NCBI GenBank assembly: GCA_019118505.1 | Contig: DWYU01000024.1 | Span: 1-64,000, forward strand | Length of the DNA stretch: 64,000 bases | From: Candidatus Oscillibacter excrementavium | GTDB taxonomy: Bacteria; Bacillota; Clostridia; Oscillospirales; Oscillospiraceae | Direction: 5' to 3' | Shown: in pieces, positions 40,010 to 49,093 of the stretch | Numbering within the stretch: position 1 is the first letter of the stretch | Layout: each line of letters opens with the position of its first letter | Program-made: the position numbers and the translations under genes | Notes under the pieces: generated by a model | What the model was told of the DNA's origin: nothing | What the model saw: the letters and a program-made list of their open reading frames with translations, nothing else | Database searches by the model: none

Positions 40010-42475
40010 ATGGAAGACTTCAAACAACGCTACATCGCCGCCCGGCGGGCGGTCATCGCCCAGGACCTTCAGCGGCTGAACCCCATGCAGCGTCAGGCCG
40101 CCATGGCCACGGAGGGCCCACTCCTCCTGCTGGCAGGTGCCGGCAGCGGCAAGACCACGGTGCTGATCCAGCGGGTCTATAACCTTTTGACCTACGGCCG
40201 GGGCAGCGACTCGGAGGAGGTGCCCGACTGGGCCACGGAGGAGGACCTGCGGTTTCTGGAGCGATTCCCCGCCCGGCCCGCGGAGGAGGACGTCCGCCGG
40301 GCCCGGCGCCTCTGCGCCGTGGACGTGCCCCGGCCCTGGGAGATCATCGCCATCACCTTCACCAACAAGGCGGCGGGGGAACTGAAAGACCGGCTGGCCG
40401 CCCGGCTGGGGCCGGACGCCAACGACATCTGGGCCTCCACCTTCCACTCCGCCTGCGTGCGGATCCTGCGGCGGGACATCGACCGGCTGGGCTTTGACAA
40501 GGACTTCACCATCTACGACACCGACGACTCCAAGCGGGTCATCAAGGACGTGCTGAAGGAGAAGCACCTGGACGAAAAGACGTATCCGCCCCGGAGCGTC
40601 CTGGCGGCCATCAGCCACTCCAAGGACCAGTACGAGTCCATCGAGGACTTCGCCAAGCGGGCGGAGGCCGCCAACGACTGGCGGATGAAGGACTACGCCA
40701 AAATCTACGAAGCCTACGAGAAGAAGCTCCGCACCGCCAACGCCCTGGACTTCGATGACATCATCTACCACACGGTGACGCTGCTCCAGCGGGAGCCTGA
40801 GGTGCTGGACTACTACCAGCACAAGTTCCGCTACGTGCTGGTGGACGAGTATCAGGACACCAACCACCTGCAATATCTGCTGACCAGCCTCCTGGCGGGG
40901 GGGTACCAGAACCTCTGCGTGGTGGGTGACGACGACCAGTCCATCTACCGGTTCCGGGGGGCCAACATCGAGAACATCCTGAACTTCGAGGAGCAGTACC
41001 CCAAAGCCCGGACCATCCGCCTGGAGCAGAACTACCGCTCCACCCAGAACATCCTGGACGCGGCAAACGCGGTCATCAAGAACAACCGGGGCCGCAAGGG
41101 CAAGACGTTGTGGACCGACAACGGCGGCGGCGACGTGGTCACCGTCAAGACCACCTTCAACGAGAGCGACGAGGCCAACTACGTGGCCGGGGACATCCTG
41201 ATGGGGGTGAACCGGGGCCGGCACTTCCGGGACAGCGCGGTGCTGTACCGGATGAACGCCCAGTCCAACGCCCTGGAATACGCCATGAAGCGCAACGGCA
41301 TCCCCTACAAGGTGGTGGGGGGCATGAAGTTCTTCGACCGGGCGGAGGTCAAGGACATGCTGGCCTATCTGTGCGTGCTGAACAACCCCATGGACGACCT
41401 GCGGCTGCGGCGAATCATCAACAACCCGCCCCGGGGCATCGGCGCCACCACCCTGGATAAAGTGGGAGCCCTGGCGGAGAGCCAGGGGGCGTCCCTGTAC
41501 GAGATCCTCCGGAACGCGGACCTGTTTCCGGAGCTGAAATCCGCCGCTTCCAAGCTGCTGAAGTTCGCGGACCTGATCGACGGCCTGCGGCGGGCGGGCA
41601 CGGAGCTGGCCCTGCCGGAGTTCTACGACGCCGTCTGCGACCAGACCGGCTATGTGAAGGCCCTGGAGGAGAAGAATGACATGGAGAGCCGGGGCCGCAT
41701 CGAAAACGTCCAGGAGCTGAAGTCCAACATCCTGGGCTTCCTGGAACAGCAGCCCGAGGATGCCACCCTCTCCGGCTTTTTGAATGAGATCGCCCTGTAC
41801 ACGGACCTGGACAGCGTGGAGGCCAGCGACGACTGTGTCACCATGATGACCATTCACTCCGCCAAGGGTCTGGAATTCCCGGTGGTGTACGTGGTGGGCA
41901 TGGAGGAGGGGATCTTCCCCGGCTCCTCCGCTCAGTACGACCAGGAGGAGCTGGAGGAGGAGCGGCGCCTCTGCTATGTGGCCATGACCCGGGCCAAGGA
42001 GAAGCTGACCCTCACCAATGCCCGCCAGCGGATGCTGTACGGCCGCACCAGCACCAACCGGGCCTCCCGGTTCCTGGACGAGATCCCGGAGGAGAACATG
42101 CGCTGGGAGAGCAAGCCCACGCCCCGCTTCGGCGGCACGGAACAGGACGACACCTTCGGCGGCCGGTCCGAGGACGGCTGGGGCGGCGCCCCCGCGCGGT
42201 CCGGCTCCTGGAGCAGCGGCGGCGTCCACAGCTACCGGGCCCCGGCCCAGGCGCCCCAGCGGCCCCTGGCCTCTGTCCGAAAGAATGCCGCCCCGGCGGC
42301 GCCCCTGCTGCAATTACAGCAGGGGGACATGGTGGAGCACACCGCCTTCGGGAAGGGCATGGTGCTCTCCGTCCGGCCCATGGGGGGCGATGCCCTGGTG
42401 GAGGTGGCCTTTGACACCGTGGGCAGGAAGAAGCTGATGCTGAAATCCGCCGGCGCCCACATGAGGAAGCTGTAA
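40010..42475 (+). CDS. pcrA: ATP-dependent DNA helicase PcrA/UvrD, 821 aa
   Basis: A superfamily 1A 3'-5' helicase for repair and replication. Motif I LLLLAGAGSGKTTVL, Ia AITFTNKAAGELK, II VDEYQDTN, III GDDDQSIYRFRGA, IV LEQNYRSTQNI, V TIHSAKGLEFPVV and VI VAMTRAKEKLTLT are all present. The C-terminus has a disordered Gly/Ser/Arg region then the RNA-polymerase-binding Tudor-like domain (GDMVEHTAFGKGMVL). The ATG at 40010 is preferred over the TTG at 39983; GGAGAACGGGATACAT precedes it. An about 30-residue insert after motif I (EEVPDWATEEDL...) is unusual. Confidence 0.95.
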   Translation: MEDFKQRYIAARRAVIAQDLQRLNPMQRQAAMATEGPLLLLAGAGSGKTTVLIQRVYNLLTYGRGSDSEEVPDWATEEDLRFLERFPARPAEEDVRRARRLCAVDVPRPWEIIAITFTNKAAGELKDRLAARLGPDANDIWASTFHSACVRILRRDIDRLGFDKDFTIYDTDDSKRVIKDVLKEKHLDEKTYPPRSVLAAISHSKDQYESIEDFAKRAEAANDWRMKDYAKIYEAYEKKLRTANALDFDDIIYHTVTLLQREPEVLDYYQHKFRYVLVDEYQDTNHLQYLLTSLLAGGYQNLCVVGDDDQSIYRFRGANIENILNFEEQYPKARTIRLEQNYRSTQNILDAANAVIKNNRGRKGKTLWTDNGGGDVVTVKTTFNESDEANYVAGDILMGVNRGRHFRDSAVLYRMNAQSNALEYAMKRNGIPYKVVGGMKFFDRAEVKDMLAYLCVLNNPMDDLRLRRIINNPPRGIGATTLDKVGALAESQGASLYEILRNADLFPELKSAASKLLKFADLIDGLRRAGTELALPEFYDAVCDQTGYVKALEEKNDMESRGRIENVQELKSNILGFLEQQPEDATLSGFLNEIALYTDLDSVEASDDCVTMMTIHSAKGLEFPVVYVVGMEEGIFPGSSAQYDQEELEEERRLCYVAMTRAKEKLTLTNARQRMLYGRTSTNRASRFLDEIPEENMRWESKPTPRFGGTEQDDTFGGRSEDGWGGAPARSGSWSSGGVHSYRAPAQAPQRPLASVRKNAAPAAPLLQLQQGDMVEHTAFGKGMVLSVRPMGGDALVEVAFDTVGRKKLMLKSAGAHMRKL

Positions 42476-43143
42476 TGCTGGATATAAAGATTTGGATGGC
42501 GGCCTATATCGAAGCCGTCCGGGCAGCCTTCGGGGATCGGGTCCGATACATCGGCCTCCAGGGCAGCCGGGGCAGGGGAGAGGCCGGACCGGACAGCGAC
42601 ATCGACGTGGTGTGCATCCTGGACACCTGCGCCCTCCGGGATTTGGAGACCTACCGGGCGGCGGTGGCGGACCTGCCGGACCGGGACAAGCTGTGCGGCT
42701 TTGTCTCCGGGGCGGCGGAGCTGGCGGCCTGGGATCCGGCGGACCTGTTCCAGTTCCGCTATGACACCGCCGACTGGTACGGACACCTGTCTGACCTGCT
42801 GCCGCCGGAACAAGAGGGGGACGCCCGCCGGGCTCTCCACGCCGGGGCCTGCGGCCTGTACCACCTGTGCTGCCACAACTTCCTCCACGGCAGAAGTGTG
42901 GAGACGCTGGCAGAGGCCTTCAAGGCGGCCGTGTTTCTGCTGCAGGCCAAGGTGTATGTGGAGCAGGGCGTCTACTGCCGCCGCCGGGCGGACCTGGCCC
43001 GGCACCTGACCGGGGCGGACCTGGAGATTCTGCAAACCGCCCAATCTTTGAAAGCGGGGGAGTGCCGGGAGGACCTGACGGCCCTGACGGACCGGCTGCT
43101 GACCTGGTGCCGGGGCGTGATCTGTCCGCAAACACCGCTGTAA
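42475..43143 (+). CDS. Nucleotidyltransferase-domain protein, 222 aa
   Basis: A pol-beta-fold nucleotidyltransferase with the signature GLQGSRGRGEAGPDSDIDVV (GS...DxD) near residues 27-45. A C-terminal helical region of about 120 residues contains several Cys. Its ATG overlaps the pcrA stop (TAATG), so translation is coupled. Such proteins act on antibiotics, proteins or RNA; the target is unknown. Linkage to pcrA may be incidental. Confidence 0.82.
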   Translation: MLDIKIWMAAYIEAVRAAFGDRVRYIGLQGSRGRGEAGPDSDIDVVCILDTCALRDLETYRAAVADLPDRDKLCGFVSGAAELAAWDPADLFQFRYDTADWYGHLSDLLPPEQEGDARRALHAGACGLYHLCCHNFLHGRSVETLAEAFKAAVFLLQAKVYVEQGVYCRRRADLARHLTGADLEILQTAQSLKAGECREDLTALTDRLLTWCRGVICPQTPL

Positions 43144-43149
43144 ACAGCA

Positions 43150-43180
43150 GGGAGCCCGCCAGAATTGGCGGGCTCCCATG
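43150..43180 (+). terminator. Hairpin after the nucleotidyltransferase gene
   Basis: GGGAGCCCGCCA/TGGCGGGCTCCC around GAAT. The T-run is poor (ATGATTTCT), so termination may be partial. Confidence 0.55.
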
Positions 43181-43205
43181 ATTTCTGCGGGGCTGGCGGC
43201 CTCTC

Positions 43206-43736
43206 TCACAGCGCCGTGCCCCGGGTGGGGACGTACAGTCCCGTCATGTCCACCCCCTCCAGCTCCAGCAGGAACCGCTTTTTCTCCACGCCGCCGGCGT
43301 AGCCTGTCAGGCTGCCGTCGGTCCCAACCACCCGATGGCAGGGGATCAGAATGGAGATGGGGTTGTGGCCCACAGCGCCGCCCACCGCCTGGGGGGAGGC
43401 GGGAGTGCCCTGGGCCCGCAGGGCCCGGGTCAGGGCGCCGTAGGTGGTGACGGTGCCATAGGGGATCTCTCCCAGCAGCTGCCACACCGCCTGGCGGAAG
43501 AGGCTGCCCTGAGGGGCCAGCGGCGGCAGCGGGGGAAGGGGGGCCTTGGCGAAATACGATTCCAGCCAGGCCCGGGCGGCCTCAAATACCGGCAAGTCCT
43601 TTTCCTGTACAGCATCTGGCAGGCCTGCCCCGAAGTACTTCTGCCCCTCCAGCCAGAGGCCGGTGACGGCCCGGCCGTCCGAGGCCAGGGTCAGCAGCCC
43701 CACCGGGGAGGGGATCGCGGTTCGGAAGATGGTCAT
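43206..43736 (-). CDS. ogt: Methylated-DNA-protein-cysteine methyltransferase, 176 aa
   Basis: Removes alkyl groups from O6-guanine by suicidal transfer. The active-site motif is ILIPCHRVVGTDG; the DNA-binding wing region is IPYGTVTTYGALTRAL. The start at 43736 (MTIFRTA) has GAGGAGCTGGCGCT upstream; the track adds 20 unsupported residues. Monocistronic. Confidence 0.95.
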   Translation of the reverse strand: MTIFRTAIPSPVGLLTLASDGRAVTGLWLEGQKYFGAGLPDAVQEKDLPVFEAARAWLESYFAKAPLPPLPPLAPQGSLFRQAVWQLLGEIPYGTVTTYGALTRALRAQGTPASPQAVGGAVGHNPISILIPCHRVVGTDGSLTGYAGGVEKKRFLLELEGVDMTGLYVPTRGTAL

Positions 43737-43893
43737 AGCGCCAGCTCCTCTCGTGGTGTTCTGAGGCCAGTATACCAGACTGGCCGCTGGATGCAATGGT
43801 TTTCATGGAAAATTCGCCCCGCCCTTGCATCCGGCGGCGGGGCGTGATACGATAGAGCATCATAGAGACATCCACAGAAAAGGAGAGAGCACC

Positions 43894-44664
43894 ATGCTGC
43901 TGGCCATCGATGTAGGAAATTCCAACACCTCCGTGGGGCTGTTTGACAGGGACAAGCAGCTGCGCTTCCTGGCTTCTCTGGACACGGACAGCCGCAAGAC
44001 CGCGGACCAGATCAGCATCGACCTGATGAACCTGTTCACCCTGTACCACTATCGGTACACAGACGTGACGGGGGCCATCCTGTGCAGCGTGGTGCCGCCG
44101 CTGAACTTCATGATGGAGAAGGCCCTGACCCGGCTGCTGGGCAAGCCCCCCATGGTGGTGGGCCCCGGCGTGCGGACGGGGCTGAACGTCCGGCTGGCGG
44201 TCCAGTCCCAGGTGGGGGCGGACATCGTGGCGGACGCGGTGGCGGCCCTGGAGAAGTTCGAGCCCCCCATCGTCACCATCGACATGGGCACCGCCACCAC
44301 CATCGGCGTCATCTCCGCCGGGCGGAACTACGAGGGCGGGATGCTGCTGCCCGGTGTCAACGTGTCCCTGGAGGCCCTGAGCCGCCGGGCGGCCCAGCTG
44401 CCGGCCATCTCCCTCCAGCACCCCAAGGTGCTCATCGGCAAGACCACCGAGGACTGTATGCGCTCCGGCATCGTCTACGGCACCGCCGGGATGCTGGACG
44501 GGGTCATCGACCGCATCCGGGAGCAGTTCCCGGGCCAGACGGTCAGCGTGGTGGCCACCGGCGGCAACGCCCCGGTGATCGTGAAATACTGCCGGAATCC
44601 CATCGTCTACGACAAGTACCTGCTGATGGACGGTCTGTGGGCGATTTATCAGAAGAACAAGTGA
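43894..44664 (+). CDS. coaX: Type III pantothenate kinase, 256 aa
   Basis: The first step of coenzyme A synthesis in many Firmicutes. Motifs: LLAIDVGNSNTSVGLF at the N-terminus (phosphate loop, acidic residue), GADIVADAVAAL near 112, TIDMGTATTIGVI near 130 (catalytic Asp), and VVATGGNAPVI near 225. Length is typical. AAGGAGAGAGCACC precedes the ATG. Confidence 0.96.
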   Translation: MLLAIDVGNSNTSVGLFDRDKQLRFLASLDTDSRKTADQISIDLMNLFTLYHYRYTDVTGAILCSVVPPLNFMMEKALTRLLGKPPMVVGPGVRTGLNVRLAVQSQVGADIVADAVAALEKFEPPIVTIDMGTATTIGVISAGRNYEGGMLLPGVNVSLEALSRRAAQLPAISLQHPKVLIGKTTEDCMRSGIVYGTAGMLDGVIDRIREQFPGQTVSVVATGGNAPVIVKYCRNPIVYDKYLLMDGLWAIYQKNK

Positions 44665-44730
44665 GGAATGATACTTAGGAGTTCGGGATTATCTGGAAAT
44701 GAGACAGGCTCGGTGATGGAGGGATAGATC

Positions 44731-44910
44731 ATGAAGCGGCAACTGCAAGGCATTGCACTGCTCCTGTTCGGCATTCTGTTAGGGATTGCCGAGGGGGATT
44801 TGAACAGCTATCTTGTGTATCATTTTGAAGCATTTCCATTTGCCGCAGTCGGCCTTGTCATTGGCCTTGTTGGATTGATTTTCGTCCTTAAACGGGAAAA
44901 AGACAGATAG
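44731..44910 (+). CDS. Small two-helix membrane protein, 59 aa
   Basis: Missed by the ORF track (59 aa). ATG follows GGAGGGATAGATC. The product has two hydrophobic segments (LQGIALLLFGILLGIA, then FPFAAVGLVIGLVGLIFVLK) and a basic end (REKDR). Its lower GC (AT-rich codons) contrasts with neighbours and may indicate recent arrival. It lies 66 nt after coaX. Function unknown. Confidence 0.7.
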   Translation: MKRQLQGIALLLFGILLGIAEGDLNSYLVYHFEAFPFAAVGLVIGLVGLIFVLKREKDR

Positions 44911-44920
44911 CGCCAATATT

Positions 44921-44963
44921 AACCAGAAAGAGATCACCTATTTCGGGTGATCTCTTTCTGGTT
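44921..44963 (+). terminator. Strong hairpin after the 59-aa gene
   Basis: An 18-bp perfect stem, AACCAGAAAGAGATCACC/GGTGATCTCTTTCTGGTT, with a 7-nt loop. The tail is short in T (TTGC), but the stem is very stable. Confidence 0.75.
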
Positions 44964-44996
44964 TTGCGCTTCTTTGGGCCGCTTGTATTAAGGCCC

Positions 44997-45023
44997 GGTC
45001 CGGCATTGCCGGACCCGCTTTTT
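44997..45023 (+). terminator. Second terminator-like hairpin
   Basis: GGTCCGGC/GCCGGACC around ATT, followed by CGCTTTTT. Tandem with the previous one, between the 59-aa gene and the convergent deacetylase gene. Confidence 0.65.
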
Positions 45024-45052
45024 GTCAAGCCATTCAGCGGCCCTATCAATCC

Positions 45053-46390
45053 TTAACTGAATTTGTATCCAAACTGCTTCAGCACGCTGACGACGCTGCC
45101 GTTTCGGAAGTCCATGCCGATCCGGTCCATCAGCCGCAGGGAGGAGGGATCCCCCTGGACGACTCTGGCCACGCCGTCCTTGGTGGTCAGCGAGACCTTG
45201 CAGCCCAGCCGGTGCACGATGGCCTCCGTCATGGCGTTGTACTTGCCCAGGGGATAGGTGAACACCTGGGGCGTGGTGCCGACCTCCGTGGTGATCTGGT
45301 CCAGGACTTTGCGGGTGTCGTCCCCCACCAGGGTCACATAGTCCGCCCAGCTCTCGGAGGGGTTCTTCAGCATGGAGGTCCGGGCGGCGGTGCTGCTGTG
45401 GAGGTCATAGGTGTGGGGCTCGATGGCCACCAGGCCGCTGTTCACCATCTCCCGGATCTGATCCCACCGGAGCCCCCAGTCCGCGTACCGGATGGCCACG
45501 CCGATGGTGGAGAGCTCGATCTTCATCCCCAGCTTCTGGAGGATGGGGTAGACGTAGGTGTAGTTGGTGGCGTAGCCGTCGTCAAAGGTGATGACGATGG
45601 GCTTTTCCGGCAGGGGCGTGCCGTTCTCCACGTAGTCGATGACCTGGGAGAAGAACACCGTGTGGAACCCGGCATCCTTCAGCTCCTGCATCTGCTTTTC
45701 AAAGATCTCCGGCGTCTTGGAGTAGCCCCGGCCCAGATAGGACACGTCGTGGTACATCAGCACCGGCACCTGGACCGATTTGCCGGAGGAACCGGCGGCC
45801 TTGGGGACACAGCGGGAGATCAGCTTCGCCGCGGCGGCCCGGGTGAGCCCCTGGTCCGGCCGGAAGGTCCCGTCCGCGTATCCGTCCACGATCCCCAGGG
45901 CGGCGGCCGCCCGCACGTAGGGCAGACGCTCCGGCGAGATGTCCGCCTGATCCCGGAAGGACAGCGCCGACCCCCAGCCCACGGCCTCCGGGTGGAAGGC
46001 CTGAATCAGCAGCTGGGCGGCGAACTCCCGGGTGATGGGGGCGGTGCGGCTGCCCAGCTCCTTCGGCTGGAACCAGCCGAAATAGGCGCCGTAGGCCACG
46101 GCCGGGTCCGCCCAGTTGGAGCCGCTCTGGAGCTGGCGGTCGTCCAGGCCGTCCGCCCGGCAGACCATGGAGAGGAAGGCCTGGACGCTGACGGCGTCCT
46201 GGGGGCGGAAGCGGCCGTCTCCGTAGCCCTGGACCAGCCCCCGGCTCACGGCGTCGTGGATATAGGAATAGGCCCAGTGGGACTTGGGCACATCAGGGAA
46301 GTCCGCCGCGTAGGCGACGGGGACGCAGGACAGGGCCAGCAGCAGCGCCAGCGCCAGCGGCAGAATACGTCTGTGAATCCGGTGAAACAA
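45053..46390 (-). CDS. SLH-domain polysaccharide deacetylase, 445 aa
   Basis: A secreted wall enzyme. Signal peptide about 1-28 (ending VAYA); SLH repeats from about 30 to 195 (FPDVPKSHWAYSYIHDAV, DADGTFRPD-type GYADGTFRPDQGLTRA); then a NodB domain with VITFDDGYATNYTYVYP (catalytic Asp and metal Asp) and EPHTYDLHS (His-x4-His-type ligands). It probably removes N- or O-acetyl groups from peptidoglycan or a wall polysaccharide. The SLH region suggests wall anchoring. Monocistronic. Confidence 0.92.
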   Translation of the reverse strand: MFHRIHRRILPLALALLLALSCVPVAYAADFPDVPKSHWAYSYIHDAVSRGLVQGYGDGRFRPQDAVSVQAFLSMVCRADGLDDRQLQSGSNWADPAVAYGAYFGWFQPKELGSRTAPITREFAAQLLIQAFHPEAVGWGSALSFRDQADISPERLPYVRAAAALGIVDGYADGTFRPDQGLTRAAAAKLISRCVPKAAGSSGKSVQVPVLMYHDVSYLGRGYSKTPEIFEKQMQELKDAGFHTVFFSQVIDYVENGTPLPEKPIVITFDDGYATNYTYVYPILQKLGMKIELSTIGVAIRYADWGLRWDQIREMVNSGLVAIEPHTYDLHSSTAARTSMLKNPSESWADYVTLVGDDTRKVLDQITTEVGTTPQVFTYPLGKYNAMTEAIVHRLGCKVSLTTKDGVARVVQGDPSSLRLMDRIGMDFRNGSVVSVLKQFGYKFS

Positions 46391-46603
46391 TGGGATCAGC
46401 CTCCAATCCGTCCGAAAGACCTCTGCTAGTATTGTAACAACTCCAGGAGTTTACTCAAGGAGTTGACTCTAACGTAGCAGACTTGGAGGGAATTGTCAAC
46501 CGCGCAGACGCCTGCCGGGACATTCGGACAGAAGCGTGAGAGGCAAAAAAAACAAGGACGCGCCAGACGGCACGTCCTTGCTGGAAAGCTCCTATGGGAA
46601 TTT

Positions 46604-47842
46604 TTACTTCACCAGCACCTTTTTCAGCTTGGCGAAGCGGGGCAGGGAGTCCACCTTGGGCAGCTTGGGCTCCCCCTGGATCAGGGGCAGCACATAGTCG
46701 ATGAAGGGCTTCTCCACGCCGTTGTGGGCGGCGTTGATCCACTCGATGGGCACCTTCTTCTCGGTGTTGGCCACGTCGGTCAGGGGCAGCAGCTTGGTCT
46801 TGCAGACGTACTGGCCGTTCTCATAGGTCCGCTCGAAGCCCACCATCTTGTCGGTGATGCCGGCCACGGCGTTCTCCACGGCGGCCTTGCCGGACATGAC
46901 GGCCTCCTCGATGTCGGTCTCAGACGCCAGATGGGCGCCGCACCGCTGGAGCAGGGAGAGCTCGATGCCGCGGACCTTGGCGCCGGTCTTCTGCTTCACC
47001 ACGTTGGCAAGCAGGGAGGCCAGACCGCCCAGCTGGGCGTGGCCGAAGCCGTCGGTGGCGGAGGTCTTGGCCTCGGAGACGAAGGAGCCGTCGGCGTAGT
47101 GGATGCCCTCGGAGACGGCCACCATGCAGTTGCCCTTCTCCTTGTAGATCCGCTCCACATCCGCCAGGAACTGGTCCATGTCGAAGTCCACCTCGGGGAG
47201 GTACACCAGGTCGGGGCCGGCGCCGTAGGCGGTGGCCAGGGCGGCGGAGCCGGCCAGCCAGCCGGCGTGGCGGCCCATGATCTCGATGATGCAGATCATG
47301 CCGGTGTCATACACCCGGGCGTCCTGATAGACCTCCATGCAGCTCGTCGCGATATACTTGGCGGCGGAGGCGAAGCCGGGGCAGTGGTCGGTGCCGAACA
47401 GGTCGTTGTCGATGGTCTTGGGCACGCCCATGACCCGGCACTCGTAGCCGACCTTCTGCATATACTTGCTGATCTTGTTGCAGGTGTCCATGGAGTCGTT
47501 GCCGCCGTTGTAGAAGAAGTAGCGGACGTCGTACTTCTTGAAGATCTCCAGGATCCGCTTGTAGTCGGTGTCATCCACGTCCGGGTCCGCCATCTTGTAC
47601 CGGCAGGAGCCCAGGGCAGAGGAGGGCGTGTACTTCAGCAGCTCCAGCTCTGCCGGGTCCTCCTGGCTCATGTCGAACAGCCGGTCGTTCAAAACGCCCT
47701 TGATGCCGTGCTCCGCCCCCAGCACGCGGGTGATGTGGGGGTCCTTCAGAGCCGTGGCGATGACGCCGTAGGCACTGGCGTTGATGACGGAAGTGGGGCC
47801 GCCGGACTGGCCGAAAATGCAGGCACCTTTCAGTTCACTCAT
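46604..47842 (-). CDS. pfp: Phosphofructokinase, predicted pyrophosphate-dependent, 412 aa
   Basis: Converts fructose-6-phosphate to fructose-1,6-bisphosphate. The phosphate-donor motif is GGNDS (residues 113-117, Asp116) rather than the GGDGS of ATP enzymes, and residue 142 in PKTIDND is Lys; this combination marks PPi-dependent PFKs in the family, so PPi use is predicted (inference). MGRHAGWLAG and the C-terminal region fit group II/III enzymes. Divergent from fba, with facing promoters; the two catalyse consecutive glycolytic steps. Confidence 0.92.
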   Translation of the reverse strand: MSELKGACIFGQSGGPTSVINASAYGVIATALKDPHITRVLGAEHGIKGVLNDRLFDMSQEDPAELELLKYTPSSALGSCRYKMADPDVDDTDYKRILEIFKKYDVRYFFYNGGNDSMDTCNKISKYMQKVGYECRVMGVPKTIDNDLFGTDHCPGFASAAKYIATSCMEVYQDARVYDTGMICIIEIMGRHAGWLAGSAALATAYGAGPDLVYLPEVDFDMDQFLADVERIYKEKGNCMVAVSEGIHYADGSFVSEAKTSATDGFGHAQLGGLASLLANVVKQKTGAKVRGIELSLLQRCGAHLASETDIEEAVMSGKAAVENAVAGITDKMVGFERTYENGQYVCKTKLLPLTDVANTEKKVPIEWINAAHNGVEKPFIDYVLPLIQGEPKLPKVDSLPRFAKLKKVLVK

Positions 47843-47884
47843 GGGAAAAATCCTCCTCAGATTTGGTATCGGGATGCTTTTCCC

Positions 47885-47913
47885 ATCATATCATTCCAAA
47901 AAAGAATTGTAAA
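47885..47913 (-). promoter_or_regulatory. Promoter of pfp
   Basis: On the minus strand TTTACA, a 17-bp spacer and TATGAT, 42 nt before the start codon. Confidence 0.7.
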
Positions 47914-47916
47914 TAC

Positions 47917-47944
47917 TTGCATTTTAAAAATCTTGTGATATTAT
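47917..47944 (+). promoter_or_regulatory. Promoter of fba
   Basis: TTGCAT, a 16-bp spacer and TATTAT. The -35 is immediately next to that of pfp, so the two promoters are back to back and could share a regulator. Confidence 0.55.
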
Positions 47945-47951
47945 CATAGGA

Positions 47952-47965
47952 GAAAAACGTTTTCG
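47952..47965. promoter_or_regulatory. cre-like palindrome
   Basis: GAAAAACGTTTTCG resembles the CcpA site TGAAAACGTTTTCA: the central AAAACGTTTTC is intact, but both outer positions differ. It lies just after the fba -10, where a repressor would act. Confidence 0.35.
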
Positions 47966-48055
47966 TTCTTTTGACCGGCACTTTTTGACAATCCGGGTCG
48001 GACCCCCTGGCCGAGGCGGGAGAGCGGGACGAAACAAAGAACAGGAGTTGATCTT

Positions 48056-49024
48056 ATGGCACTGGTTACCACAACCGAAATGTTCAAAAAGGCCTATGAC
48101 GGCGGCTACGCCATCGGCGCGTTCAACGTCAACAACATGGAGATCGTCCAGGGCATCACCGAGGCCGCCCGGGACCTGGAAGCTCCCCTGATCCTGCAGG
48201 TGTCCAAGGGCGCCCGGGCCTATGCCAACCACACCTATCTGGTGAAGCTGGTGGAGGCCGCTGTCATCGAGTGCCCCAACATCCCCATCGCCCTGCACCT
48301 GGACCACGGCCCCGACTTTGAGACCTGCAAGAGCTGCATCGACGGCGGCTTCACCTCCGTCATGATCGACGCCTCCAGCAAGCCCTTTGCCGAGAACATC
48401 GAGATCACCAAGAAAGTCGTCGAGTACGCCCACGACCACGGCGTGGTGGTGGAGGCCGAGCTGGGCGCCCTGGCCGGCATCGAGGACGACGTGAAGGTCT
48501 CCGCCGAGGAGTCCCACTACACCCATCCCGAGGAGGTCCAGGAGTTCGTGGAAAAGACCGGCTGCGACTCCCTGGCCATCGCCATCGGCACCAGCCACGG
48601 CGCCTACAAGTTCACCGCCGCCCAGTGCACCCGGAACGAGAAGGGCGAGCTGGTTCCGCCTCCCCTGCGGTTCGACATTCTGGATGAGGTGGTCAAGCGC
48701 CTGCCCGGCTTCCCCATCGTGCTGCACGGCTCCTCCTCCGTGCCCCAGGAGTTCGTCAAGATGGTGAACGAGTACGGCGGCAAGATGCCCGACGCCGTGG
48801 GCATCCCCGAGGAGCAGCTGCGCAAGGCCGCCAAGAGCGCCGTGTGCAAGATCAACATCGACTCCGACCTGCGCCTGGCCATGACCGGCACCATCCGGAA
48901 GTTCATGGCGGAGCATCCCGACAAGTTCGATCCCCGGGAGTACCTGAAGCCCGCCCGTCAGGCCATCAAGGACCTGGTGTCCCACAAGATCGTGGACGTG
49001 CTGGGCTGCGACCACAAGGCCTGA
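48056..49024 (+). CDS. fba: Class II fructose-bisphosphate aldolase, 322 aa
   Basis: Cleaves fructose-1,6-bisphosphate. Zn ligands and catalytic residues are in ALHLDHGPDFE (His, Asp), VEAELGALAGIEDD (Glu), IAIGTSHGAYKF (His) and IVLHGSSSVPQEF (His). Length and motifs fit the Fba type. GAACAGGAGTTGATCTT precedes the ATG. The 5' leader is about 105 nt. Divergent from pfp, so both steps of upper glycolysis are next to each other. Confidence 0.95.
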   Translation: MALVTTTEMFKKAYDGGYAIGAFNVNNMEIVQGITEAARDLEAPLILQVSKGARAYANHTYLVKLVEAAVIECPNIPIALHLDHGPDFETCKSCIDGGFTSVMIDASSKPFAENIEITKKVVEYAHDHGVVVEAELGALAGIEDDVKVSAEESHYTHPEEVQEFVEKTGCDSLAIAIGTSHGAYKFTAAQCTRNEKGELVPPPLRFDILDEVVKRLPGFPIVLHGSSSVPQEFVKMVNEYGGKMPDAVGIPEEQLRKAAKSAVCKINIDSDLRLAMTGTIRKFMAEHPDKFDPREYLKPARQAIKDLVSHKIVDVLGCDHKA

Positions 49025-49093
49025 GCCCCTGTTTTTGAAAAGAAGAGCGGAGGGAGCGCGATGCGCTCCCTCCGTTTTCTGTCCTGCGGGATC

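Noticed and set aside
38882-42313. 1143-aa minus-strand ORF antisense to DHHW and pcrA
   Set aside because: Low-complexity Gly/Ala/Val/Leu/His translation typical of the complement of GC-rich genes; no ribosome binding site or domain.
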